Source of the DNA: Hymenobacter gummosus
GTDB lineage: Bacteria > Bacteroidota > Bacteroidia > Cytophagales > Hymenobacteraceae
NCBI RefSeq assembly: GCF_003970915.1
Contig: NZ_RXOF01000018.1
Coordinates: forward strand, 96,856-160,855
Length of the DNA stretch: 64,000 nt
Reading direction: 5' to 3'
In this document: one piece after another, positions 9,231-15,889 of the stretch
How the letters are laid out: the number at the start of each line of letters is the position of its first letter
How positions within the stretch are numbered: position 1 is the first letter of the stretch
The notes under the pieces: model-generated
The model's input: only the letters and a program-made list of their open reading frames with translations
What the model was told of the DNA's origin: nothing
The model's database searches: none
Program-made: the position numbers and the translations under genes

Positions 9231-9330
9231 ACGAGTCCGCGCCGTTCGCGCGACGACGCGGGCGGCGCGGCTACATTCCGCTCCGGCTTTCTAACTTCCC
9301 ACCATCGACATCATTCCCACCAGCTAGTAC

Positions 9331-11010
9331 ATGGCTCTGGAAATCAAAATACCCGCCGTCGGCGAATCCATCACCGAAGTCACCATCGCCAAGTGGCTCA
9401 AGAAAGACGGCGAGGCCGTCAAGCGCGACGAAGTCATTGCCGAGCTTGAGTCGGATAAGGCTACGTTTGAACTGCCCGCCGAGGGCGACGGCACGCTGAA
9501 AATCCGCGTGGCCGAGGGCGAAACCATCGGCATCGGTACCGTCATTGCCGAAATCGGTGGCGACGGCGCAGCGGCTGCGGCGCCGGCAGCTCCTGCGGCT
9601 GCTCCGGCCGCGGAAGCTCCCAAGGCGGACCCCGTCAGCAAAGGCGAAGAAAACCCCACGGCCAGCGACCAGGCCGGCTACGGCGGCACGCCCGCTGGTG
9701 GCGCGGCGGCTGGTACTCCTCCCGCGGCAGCAGCTCCGGCGGCTGGCGGCGGCAGCGGCGAAACCAAAGAAATGAAGATTCCGGCCGTAGGTGAGTCCAT
9801 CACCGAGGTGACCGTGGCCAAGTGGCTGAAGCCCGACGGCGCTACGGTAGCCCAGGACGAGGTCATTGCCGAGCTGGAATCGGACAAGGCGACGTTTGAG
9901 CTGCCCTCAGAAGCGGCTGGCGTGCTGCGTCACGTGGCTAAAGAAGGCGAAACCATCGGCATCGGCGCCGTTATTGCCCGCATCGAAGGGGCTGGCGCGG
10001 GTGCTCCGGCAGCTGCCCCCGCCGCGGCGCCGGCCCCGGCCGCTGCTGCCGCTCCGGCTGCGCAGGCAGCTACCAGCAGCGCGAATACCTACGCTTCGGG
10101 CACGCCTTCGCCGGCGGCCGGCAAGATTCTCGACGAGAAAGGCATCAACGCCGCTGGGGTGCAGGGCACGGGCCGCGACGGGCGTATCACCAAAGAAGAC
10201 GCGCTGAAGGCCCAGCAGCAAGCCGCTCCGGCCCCGCAGGCGGCTCCGGCTGCCAAGCCGGCCGCAGCGCCTGCTGCTGCTCCGGCCGAAGCCCCGGCTG
10301 CCAGCGGCAACCGCAACCAGCGCCGCGAGCGGATGTCGAACCTGCGCAAGACGGTGTCGCGCCGCCTGGTGGCGGTGAAGAATGAAACGGCCATGCTCAC
10401 CACTTTCAACGAGGTGAACATGCAGCCCATCATGGACCTGCGCAACAAGTTCAAGGACAAGTTTAAGGAGAAGAAGGGCGTGGGCCTGGGCTTCATGTCG
10501 TTCTTCACCAAAGCTGTGTGCGTGGCCCTGCAGGAGTGGCCGGCCGTGAATGCCCAAATCGACGGCACCGACATCGTGTACAACGACTTCTGCGACATCA
10601 GCATCGCCGTATCGGCCCCGAAAGGGCTAGTGGTGCCGGTGATTCGCAACGCCGAGCAACTGTCGTTCGACGGCATCGAGAAGGAAATTGTCCGCCTCGC
10701 CACGCTGGCCCGCGACAACAAGCTGACTATCGAGCAGATGACCGGCGGCACGTTTACCATCACCAACGGCGGCGTGTTCGGCTCGATGATGAGCACGCCC
10801 ATCATCAATGCGCCGCAGTCGGCCATCCTGGGCATGCACAATATCGTGCAGCGTCCCATTGCCGAGAACGGGCAGGTGGTTATTCGCCCGATGATGTACC
10901 TGGCCCTGAGCTACGACCACCGCATCATCGACGGCCGCGAGTCGGTGTCGTTCCTGGTGCGCGTGAAGGAGCTGCTTGAAGACCCGACCCGCCTGCTGCT
11001 GGGCGTGTAA
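9331..11010 (+). CDS. sucB: 2-oxoglutarate dehydrogenase E2 (dihydrolipoyl succinyltransferase), two lipoyl domains
   Basis: A 559-aa transacylase. Two near-identical lipoyl domains each carry the ESDKATFE lipoylation motif (Lys43 and Lys186), separated by Ala/Pro linkers. They are followed by an Ala/Pro-rich linker and a peripheral subunit-binding domain (about 257-295, with [12 protein letters not shown]). The catalytic domain contains YDHRIIDG (His530, Asp534). Classic SucB has a single lipoyl domain and about 400 residues, so this duplication is notable. Its position behind sucA favours the 2-oxoglutarate complex. The E3 subunit is probably the lpdA at 49301. A terminator follows. Confidence 0.93.
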   Translation: MALEIKIPAVGESITEVTIAKWLKKDGEAVKRDEVIAELESDKATFELPAEGDGTLKIRVAEGETIGIGTVIAEIGGDGAAAAAPAAPAAAPAAEAPKADPVSKGEENPTASDQAGYGGTPAGGAAAGTPPAAAAPAAGGGSGETKEMKIPAVGESITEVTVAKWLKPDGATVAQDEVIAELESDKATFELPSEAAGVLRHVAKEGETIGIGAVIARIEGAGAGAPAAAPAAAPAPAAAAAPAAQAATSSANTYASGTPSPAAGKILDEKGINAAGVQGTGRDGRITKEDALKAQQQAAPAPQAAPAAKPAAAPAAAPAEAPAASGNRNQRRERMSNLRKTVSRRLVAVKNETAMLTTFNEVNMQPIMDLRNKFKDKFKEKKGVGLGFMSFFTKAVCVALQEWPAVNAQIDGTDIVYNDFCDISIAVSAPKGLVVPVIRNAEQLSFDGIEKEIVRLATLARDNKLTIEQMTGGTFTITNGGVFGSMMSTPIINAPQSAILGMHNIVQRPIAENGQVVIRPMMYLALSYDHRIIDGRESVSFLVRVKELLEDPTRLLLGV

Positions 11011-11030
11011 GTGAGCTTCATACGCTGCGC

Positions 11031-11066
11031 AAAAGCCGCGTCTCCGGTTTCGGGGGCGCGGCTTTT
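11031..11066 (+). terminator. Intrinsic terminator of sucAB
   Basis: AAAAGCCGCG and CGCGGCTTTT arms with a short inner CC/GG extension; the stem runs into a T-rich tail. Confidence 0.85.
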
Positions 11067-11480
11067 GTTATTTAGGCAAGAAGCAGTCCTGCCCGCCCGG
11101 ATTTTGGGTCGGCGCTATGCAGTAGTATTATATACAGGAGTAGAATCGTAAGTTAGGCCTTGCTCAAGCCGGGTGGTTTTGTCCGTTTTTGGGAAATCAA
11201 AAGCCGGTATTTATACCGATATGGGAAAGTGAAGCATTGGAAATATCTTATACAGGGTTCATGAAATAAGATTTTTTACGGAACATGACAGGTTAAGCGG
11301 CAGATAATCAGGGGCGTTTATACGGAGGGTGAAAGTTTTTGACATTGGTCAGTTTCTGCGGCTGCAAAATTGTAACGTCGGGCCCGTCAGCTGCTCGTTC
11401 AACCCGAATCCGGTAAGCTGATTCAATTGTATCATCCGCCGGGAAGTGGCACTTGCTAGCTGCCCGGCATCCGTCATTCT
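11067..11480 (+). other. Long leader or regulatory region of the FNR-like gene
   Basis: About 410 bp without a credible gene, clearly richer in A/T than its surroundings (especially 11100-11350). Such a long AT-rich region before a global-regulator-type gene suggests multiple promoters or binding sites. No exact promoter consensus and no clear FNR box was identified. Confidence 0.4.
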
Positions 11481-12191
11481 ATGAGAAACACGCCTACGCT
11501 TGCACCTTCCAACTGCCAAAACTGCCCCCGGCGCCAGAATTCCTTGCTGGGCTGCTGCCAATTAGGGGAGCTGAACCTGATTTCGGATAGCAAGAGCTTT
11601 CAAGTCTACCAGAAGGGCCAGGTTATCTTTCACGAGGGCAGCCGCGTCAACAACCTGTACTGCATCTTCCAGGGCAAGGTGAAGATGACCAAAACCGGCG
11701 GTGACGGCAAAGCCCAGATTATGCGCTTCACGCGCGAAGGCGACACCATGGGCTACCGCGCCCTGATGAGCGATGCGCCCTACGCCTGCTCGGCCGTGGC
11801 CCTGGAAGAATGCGTGGTGTGCACCGTGCCGCGCCCCGATGTGCTGAGCCTGATAGAAAGCAACCCCCAGTTTACCCGCGCCCTGTTGCGGCAGCTCACC
11901 GACTCGCTCAACGACACGGAGACGCGCATGCTGCACATGACCTACAAGCCCGTGCGCGAGCGGCTGGCCGGGGCCCTGCTGCTGCTGCACCGCACGTTCT
12001 GCCAGGATGGCTCGAACTGCAGCATCCCGATTTCGCGCGAGGATCTGGCGTCGCTGATTGGCACGGCTACTGAAACGGCCAGCCGGCTGGTGTCGGAGTT
12101 CAAGGAAGAAGGGTTGATTGCCACGAAAGGCAGCAAAATCACCATCCTGAACGCCGCCACGCTCACGCAGATTTCTACGCAGTACGATTAA
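11481..12191 (+). CDS. Crp/Fnr-family regulator with FNR-like cysteines
   Basis: A 236-aa transcription factor: a cyclic-nucleotide-binding-fold sensor domain (about 30-150), a dimerisation helix and a C-terminal winged helix. The recognition region reads ISREDLASLIGTATETASRL, carrying the E-x2-SR pattern typical of FNR (contact to TTGAT half-sites). Cys12-x2-Cys15 and Cys25-Cys26 precede the sensor domain. Cys114 lies in the strand that holds Cys122 of Escherichia coli FNR. This set could bind a [4Fe-4S] cluster and sense oxygen, but the C15-to-C25 spacing is longer than in FNR. It is transcribed alone, downstream of sucAB, and ends in a terminator. Confidence 0.85.
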   Translation: MRNTPTLAPSNCQNCPRRQNSLLGCCQLGELNLISDSKSFQVYQKGQVIFHEGSRVNNLYCIFQGKVKMTKTGGDGKAQIMRFTREGDTMGYRALMSDAPYACSAVALEECVVCTVPRPDVLSLIESNPQFTRALLRQLTDSLNDTETRMLHMTYKPVRERLAGALLLLHRTFCQDGSNCSIPISREDLASLIGTATETASRLVSEFKEEGLIATKGSKITILNAATLTQISTQYD

Positions 12192-12215
12192 GCCGGCCAG
12201 CGTATTCGCTGCGAA

Positions 12216-12263
12216 GAAGACCCGCAGGCCGGGGCGTAGTCAGCGCGCCGGCCTGCGGGTCTT
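12216..12263 (+). terminator. Intrinsic terminator
   Basis: A perfect 17-bp stem GAAGACCCGCAGGCCGG / CCGGCCTGCGGGTCTTC, followed by a T-rich run (CACTTTTTC). It follows the FNR-like gene. Confidence 0.85.
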
Positions 12264-12755
12264 CACTTTTTCGGCATCAATTCAGGGTTTAGCTCCAATG
12301 GCTGAGGCAGCCGCCCGAAGAAAATTCCCGGTCCGCCTCCAGTATGCTTCTGGGCTGATGGCCGTGGGTGAATCACTGCTTTTTCAACTTGGGAAAGGCA
12401 AAACGCTGACGATAATCCTATTGAGTGGTTGCGTCTCAATTTGGGATATAGGCGTCTCTTTTTGGGATGAATTGGCGCTACGATAATTGTATTATTAAAG
12501 TTTAAGGTGTCGCGCTGTTTTGATGAGAATCAAGTCTGAAATTGATGAGCGTCATTTTTTTAGCTACGGTAAACACTGAACTTTGAACTATCAAAACAGC
12601 TGATAAATAGCTGTTTCAGAAAAGATGACCGCCTTGCCCTGCTAAGCGGCTACGACCAGATACGAAGCGGGTTAATTACTTGGTTTGACTGGTCTGAAAA
12701 ATTGGACAAAAATTTTCTTCACAAACCCTCACATAAACACACAGGCCCCACCACC
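12264..12755 (+). other. Non-coding, AT-rich leader of the Roadblock cluster
   Basis: About 490 bp without a supported gene. It is AT-rich from about 12480 to 12740. It contains a small hairpin at 12594-12616 (AAACAGCT / AGCTGTTT, 7-nt loop). A 62-codon frame at 12298 has no homology I recognise and atypical composition, so it is not called. Confidence 0.45.
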
Positions 12756-13136
12756 ATGGCTTACTCTGTAAACAACCCCGCTGGTAAGATTGTCCAAAAC
12801 GTCATCGACGAGCTGCCCACCCTGATGGCTGTTGCCGTGGTGGACGTTACCTCGGGCATGTCGCTGGCTTCGCACACCAACTCGCCCAACATCAACCCCG
12901 ACACCGCCGCTGCCTACAACACCGAAGTGGTGAAGCAGAAGCAGAAGGCTATGTCGGCCCTGAAACTGACCGGCGAAACCATCGAGGACATCCTCATCAC
13001 CCTGTCGAACCAGCTGCACCTGCTCAAGCTGAACAGCAGCGGCACCAAGTTCATCTACCTGGTGGTGAACCAGCGCGACACCAACCTGGCCATTGCCCGG
13101 GAAGTGCTGCGCAGCCACTCGGCCAGCCTGAACTAA
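12756..13136 (+). CDS. Roadblock/LC7-like protein, copy 1
   Basis: A 126-aa cytoplasmic protein. The order helix, LMAVAVVDVTSGMSLASH strand-turn-strand, long helix, then LHLLKLNSSGTKFIYLVV and a final helix (TNLAIAREVL) matches the Roadblock/LC7 (MglB-like) fold. Roadblock proteins are dimeric regulators or scaffolds for small Ras-like GTPases such as MglA; no such GTPase is in this window. The start at 12756 sits in a CCACCATGGC context, like the copy at 13356. It shares about half its residues with the copies at 13356 and 14586, including the blocks NAEVVKQ and IEDILI. Confidence 0.75.
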   Translation: MAYSVNNPAGKIVQNVIDELPTLMAVAVVDVTSGMSLASHTNSPNINPDTAAAYNTEVVKQKQKAMSALKLTGETIEDILITLSNQLHLLKLNSSGTKFIYLVVNQRDTNLAIAREVLRSHSASLN

Positions 13137-13355
13137 TCCGCCTACCCGCTTACGGACTCGTCGGCCGGTACCAGCGCAGGGCTGGCCGGCGATGCTCCAC
13201 CCGCTCCGCTTATCCCTACTACCGCTCACATACTCTGCCGCTCGTCGGCGCAGCTTGGGTAGTCCGCAGAAGGCTTGCAAGGCCGTTGCGGGCTACCCAG
13301 CCCTGCGTACGCGCATCGGCCCCAGCTCCCCGGCCGGGGGGCCGCTCCTGCCACC

Positions 13356-13790
13356 ATGAACATTCCCTTCCTCCAAAAGCTGACTGGTCCGGCCCTCCAC
13401 AAGGTGGTGGGCCTGGGGCCGGCGGGCGCCGAGCGGGCGGTGGCCGAGCGCGTGCTGCACCGCGTGCTGGCGGGCCTGCCCGAGCTGCTGGCGGCGGCCG
13501 TCGTGCGCATCGACACGGGGCAGGTGCTGGCCAGCTACACCACCGCGCGCGAGCTGAACCCCGAAAAGGTGGCGGCTTTCAACGCCGAAGTGGTGAAGCA
13601 GCAGCGCCAAGCCCTGGCGGCCCTGCGCCAATCCGACGAAGCCCTGGAAGACATTCTCATCACGCTGCGCACCCAACTGCACCTGCTGCGCGTGCTGGCC
13701 GATGGCCGGCACCTGCTGTACGTGGCCGCCGACTGCCGCGACACCAACCTGGGCATGGCCCGGGAAGTGCTGCGCACCTGCGAAGCCTGA
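13356..13790 (+). CDS. Roadblock/LC7-like protein, copy 2
   Basis: A 144-aa paralogue of the proteins at 12756 and 14586, with an N-terminal extension of about 20 residues. The characteristic blocks are LPELLAAAVVRIDTGQVLAS, FNAEVVKQQRQAL, LEDILITLRTQLHLLRVL and TNLGMAREVLRTCEA. The start is the ATG in a CCACCATGAA context; an in-frame ATG 81 bp upstream adds only Pro/Gly-rich residues. It lies 220 bp after copy 1 and 88 bp before the membrane protein at 13878, so co-transcription is likely. Function is inferred from fold only. Confidence 0.72.
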   Translation: MNIPFLQKLTGPALHKVVGLGPAGAERAVAERVLHRVLAGLPELLAAAVVRIDTGQVLASYTTARELNPEKVAAFNAEVVKQQRQALAALRQSDEALEDILITLRTQLHLLRVLADGRHLLYVAADCRDTNLGMAREVLRTCEA

Positions 13791-13877
13791 GGCGTCACCC
13801 GTACGGGAGCGGCGGAGGGCTGTCGACCCAACACCACAGAGTCTGAATCTACCCTTTTCCACCTCAATACTTCCCGT

Positions 13878-14549
13878 ATGAAACTTACCGCTTCCCCCTT
13901 TGACCCGCAGACGGGCGAGCTGCTGCCCGTGTACCGCGACGCTTACCTGCGCGGCGACCTGAGCAAAGCCTCGGCCCGCGCCGTGGAGGAGTACCTGCGC
14001 CGCGACGCCGACCAGGCTCACGACACGCTCACGCGCTGGCACCAAATTCAGAACGAGGCCGAAGAGGCCGCCCCGAGCTGGGTACGCCGCCAGATTCTGC
14101 ACATTCAGGCCGAGCCGCTGCGCTTCCGCCGCCGGGCCACCAGCCTGGTAGCCGGCGCCGCCCTGGTCGGCGGAATGGTGTTTGCCGGCACCAACCTGCC
14201 GAACAACAGCCTGCCCACCGATAACCTGCCCACCGCCGACGCCACCGCCGAGCTGGTAGCGCCGGCCACCGAAGCCGCCTCGGCCATCCGCATGGTGACG
14301 CTGAAAGGCCGCATCCTCGACAAGAGCGGCAAGCCCCTGATCGGCGCCACGGTGCTGCAGAAAGGCACCCGCTTCGGGGTGAGCACCGACGCCAACGGCA
14401 ACTACACCATGCGCGTGCCGGCCGGGCAGCAGACGCTGGTGTACGGCTACGGCGGCTACCAGGACCAGGAGCTGCAGGTACAGAACGCCGCTCCGACCGA
14501 TGTAACCCTCACGCCCCGCAGCAAGCAGCGCCGCTGGTTGTTCTTCTAA
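13878..14549 (+). CDS. Single-pass membrane protein with CarboxypepD_reg-like domain
   Basis: A 223-aa protein. Residues 1-85 are charged and helical, resembling the cytoplasmic part of an anti-sigma-like protein. One membrane segment follows at about 88-104 (SLVAGAALVGGMVFAG). The outer part carries a carboxypeptidase-regulatory-like beta-sandwich (about 140-215), with the signature VTLKGRILDKSGKPLIGATV and GVSTDANGNYTM. In Bacteroidota this domain commonly sits on envelope proteins. It lies between the second and third Roadblock genes, suggesting it could be the membrane partner of a Roadblock complex. That is inference from position. Confidence 0.7.
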   Translation: MKLTASPFDPQTGELLPVYRDAYLRGDLSKASARAVEEYLRRDADQAHDTLTRWHQIQNEAEEAAPSWVRRQILHIQAEPLRFRRRATSLVAGAALVGGMVFAGTNLPNNSLPTDNLPTADATAELVAPATEAASAIRMVTLKGRILDKSGKPLIGATVLQKGTRFGVSTDANGNYTMRVPAGQQTLVYGYGGYQDQELQVQNAAPTDVTLTPRSKQRRWLFF

Positions 14550-14585
14550 GCCCGCCAAGGGGCTACGGGGCCCAACGCTTACTCC

Positions 14586-15017
14586 GTGAAACCAAAGTCG
14601 TATCGTAAGAAAACTGCTACCAAACGAGCCCGCCAAGCGGCCCTGGATGCCGTGGCCGAAGCCGGGGAGGTAGTGCAGAATGTGCTGGCCGAGCTGCCGG
14701 ATCTGTTGGCCGTGGCCGTGGTGGATGCCCGCACGGGCACCAGCCTGGCCGCCCACTCCAACGACGCTAGCATTGCCCCGGCCACCGCCGCGGCTTTCAA
14801 CGCGGAAGTGGTGCGCCAGAAGCAGAAGGCCCTGACGGCCCTGAACCTCATCGACGAGCAAATCGAGGACATCCTGATTTCCTTGTCGAGCCAGCTGCAC
14901 CTGATGAAGCTGGCCGACGGCGGCCGCAAGTTCATCTACCTCGCCGTGAGTGCGCAGGCCACCAACCTGGCTACGGCCCGGGAGGTACTGCGCACCCAAG
15001 CCGGCCAGCTCCGCTAA
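14586..15017 (+). CDS. Roadblock/LC7-like protein, copy 3
   Basis: A 143-aa paralogue of the genes at 12756 and 13356. It starts at a GTG, 37 bp after the membrane-protein gene, and has a Lys/Arg-rich N-terminus (about 17 residues). The family blocks LPDLLAVAVVDARTGTSLAAH, FNAEVVRQKQKALTALN, IEDILISLSSQLHLMKL and TNLATAREVLRTQ are intact. The basic extension could bind membranes or nucleic acid. Role inferred from the fold only. Confidence 0.72.
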   Translation: MKPKSYRKKTATKRARQAALDAVAEAGEVVQNVLAELPDLLAVAVVDARTGTSLAAHSNDASIAPATAAAFNAEVVRQKQKALTALNLIDEQIEDILISLSSQLHLMKLADGGRKFIYLAVSAQATNLATAREVLRTQAGQLR

Positions 15018-15160
15018 GGCGGGCGCCTGACTCACAAAACATTCTTCTTCCGGCCGTTCCCGCGGGAATGGCCCTTGCCGCACCGACGGCGCGCTCAGCC
15101 CCGGGTTTGGGTAGACCGGGTGTTGGGCGCGCCGTTTGGCGTTGGGAGCTGAGCCGGAAA

Positions 15161-15200
15161 AACAAACAGCGGCTGCTACCCCGGAGGCAGCAGCCGCTGT
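15161..15200 (-). terminator. Intrinsic terminator of the truncated haemoglobin gene
   Basis: A 12-bp stem ACAGCGGCTGCT / AGCAGCCGCTGT (15166-15200). Read on the minus strand it is followed by TTTGTTTTT, so it acts on the gene ending at 15243. Confidence 0.8.
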
Positions 15201-15242
15201 GCGGCGGGGCGCGAAGGCGCTCCGGTGGGGACTGTAGCTGGC

Positions 15243-15632
15243 TTAGTGGGCGGCCAGGACGGGTTTCGGGCCGAACAGCGCCGCCAGGTTCAGGGCTTTG
15301 TGCTTGGCTTCCTCGGCTTTGGGACCGGCAAAATTCTCCCGCACCGTGGCGTCGAACAGGCTGATCCAGCGCTGGAAGTGCGGACCTTCCAGCGGCAGGC
15401 CCAAATCGTTGGGCGAAGACTGCCCGCGGCCGGACTTGGAGCCAAACAGCGCCGCGCTCCAGAAGTTGTACATCGTGAACAGGTGCTGGGGCCAGTACAC
15501 GCGCGAAACGGCGTTGAACCCGGGGCTGAGCAGCTCATCCTGCGTGACTTTCTCGCAGAACTGGTCCACGAGCATTTTCACGTCGGCTTCCCGGGTAATG
15601 TCGGTGAGAACGGAGGCAGGGGCGGTTTTCAT
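15243..15632 (-). CDS. Group III truncated haemoglobin
   Basis: A 129-aa globin, about the usual length for this group. Helix B-E features include LVDQFCEKVTQDELL, FNAVSRVYWPQHLFTMYNFW and the proximal His85 in GPHFQRWISLF. Group III globins bind haem and have been linked to nitric-oxide or oxygen chemistry in the cytoplasm; the exact role here is unknown. The Met at 15632 is chosen because the upstream in-frame residues run through the promoter and operator. A 16-bp perfect palindrome sits in that promoter. The gene is monocistronic with its own terminator. Confidence 0.85.
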   Translation of the reverse strand: MKTAPASVLTDITREADVKMLVDQFCEKVTQDELLSPGFNAVSRVYWPQHLFTMYNFWSAALFGSKSGRGQSSPNDLGLPLEGPHFQRWISLFDATVRENFAGPKAEEAKHKALNLAALFGPKPVLAAH

Positions 15633-15684
15633 AGAACAAGGACGCTGGGGCACGCAATACGGCCACCGAGGTAGCCAGGTTTGG

Positions 15685-15716
15685 CTAAGATAGCGCAAAC
15701 GTTTGCGCGGGCCAAC
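15685..15716 (-). promoter_or_regulatory. Promoter with LacI/PurR-type operator
   Basis: On the minus strand, GTTG (+ strand 15713-15716) and TATCTTAG (15685-15692) are 20 nt apart, close to the Bacteroidota promoter pattern. The spacer holds the perfect palindrome GCGCAAACGTTTGCGC (15693-15708). This is nearly the binding site of LacI-family regulators such as PurR. Its position between the -33 and -7 elements suggests repression of the globin gene. No LacI-family gene is in the window. Confidence 0.6.
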
Positions 15717-15889
15717 AGTAACCCCGCAACAAAGCTGATAATCAGTGTTTATTGCTCGAAAAAAATATACGAATCCGGGAAAATCACCGATGAAGCCCAA
15801 CTGGCCTCCGTACTAATCGAACTTGCTATCAGCAAATTTGGCTGGGCTGCCGGTAGGTGCAGCCGGCGTCGGCCGCCCCGCCCTTTGGC

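Noticed and set aside
12298-12486. 62-codon plus-strand frame
   Set aside because: No homologue recognised and different composition; lies in a leader region.
13293-15083. 596-codon minus-strand frame across the Roadblock cluster
   Set aside because: It spans three clearly paralogous plus-strand genes; its translation is a shadow.
15693-15708. Palindrome as a terminator of the Roadblock cluster
   Set aside because: It has no loop or T-tract and sits between promoter elements on the other strand; operator is the better reading.
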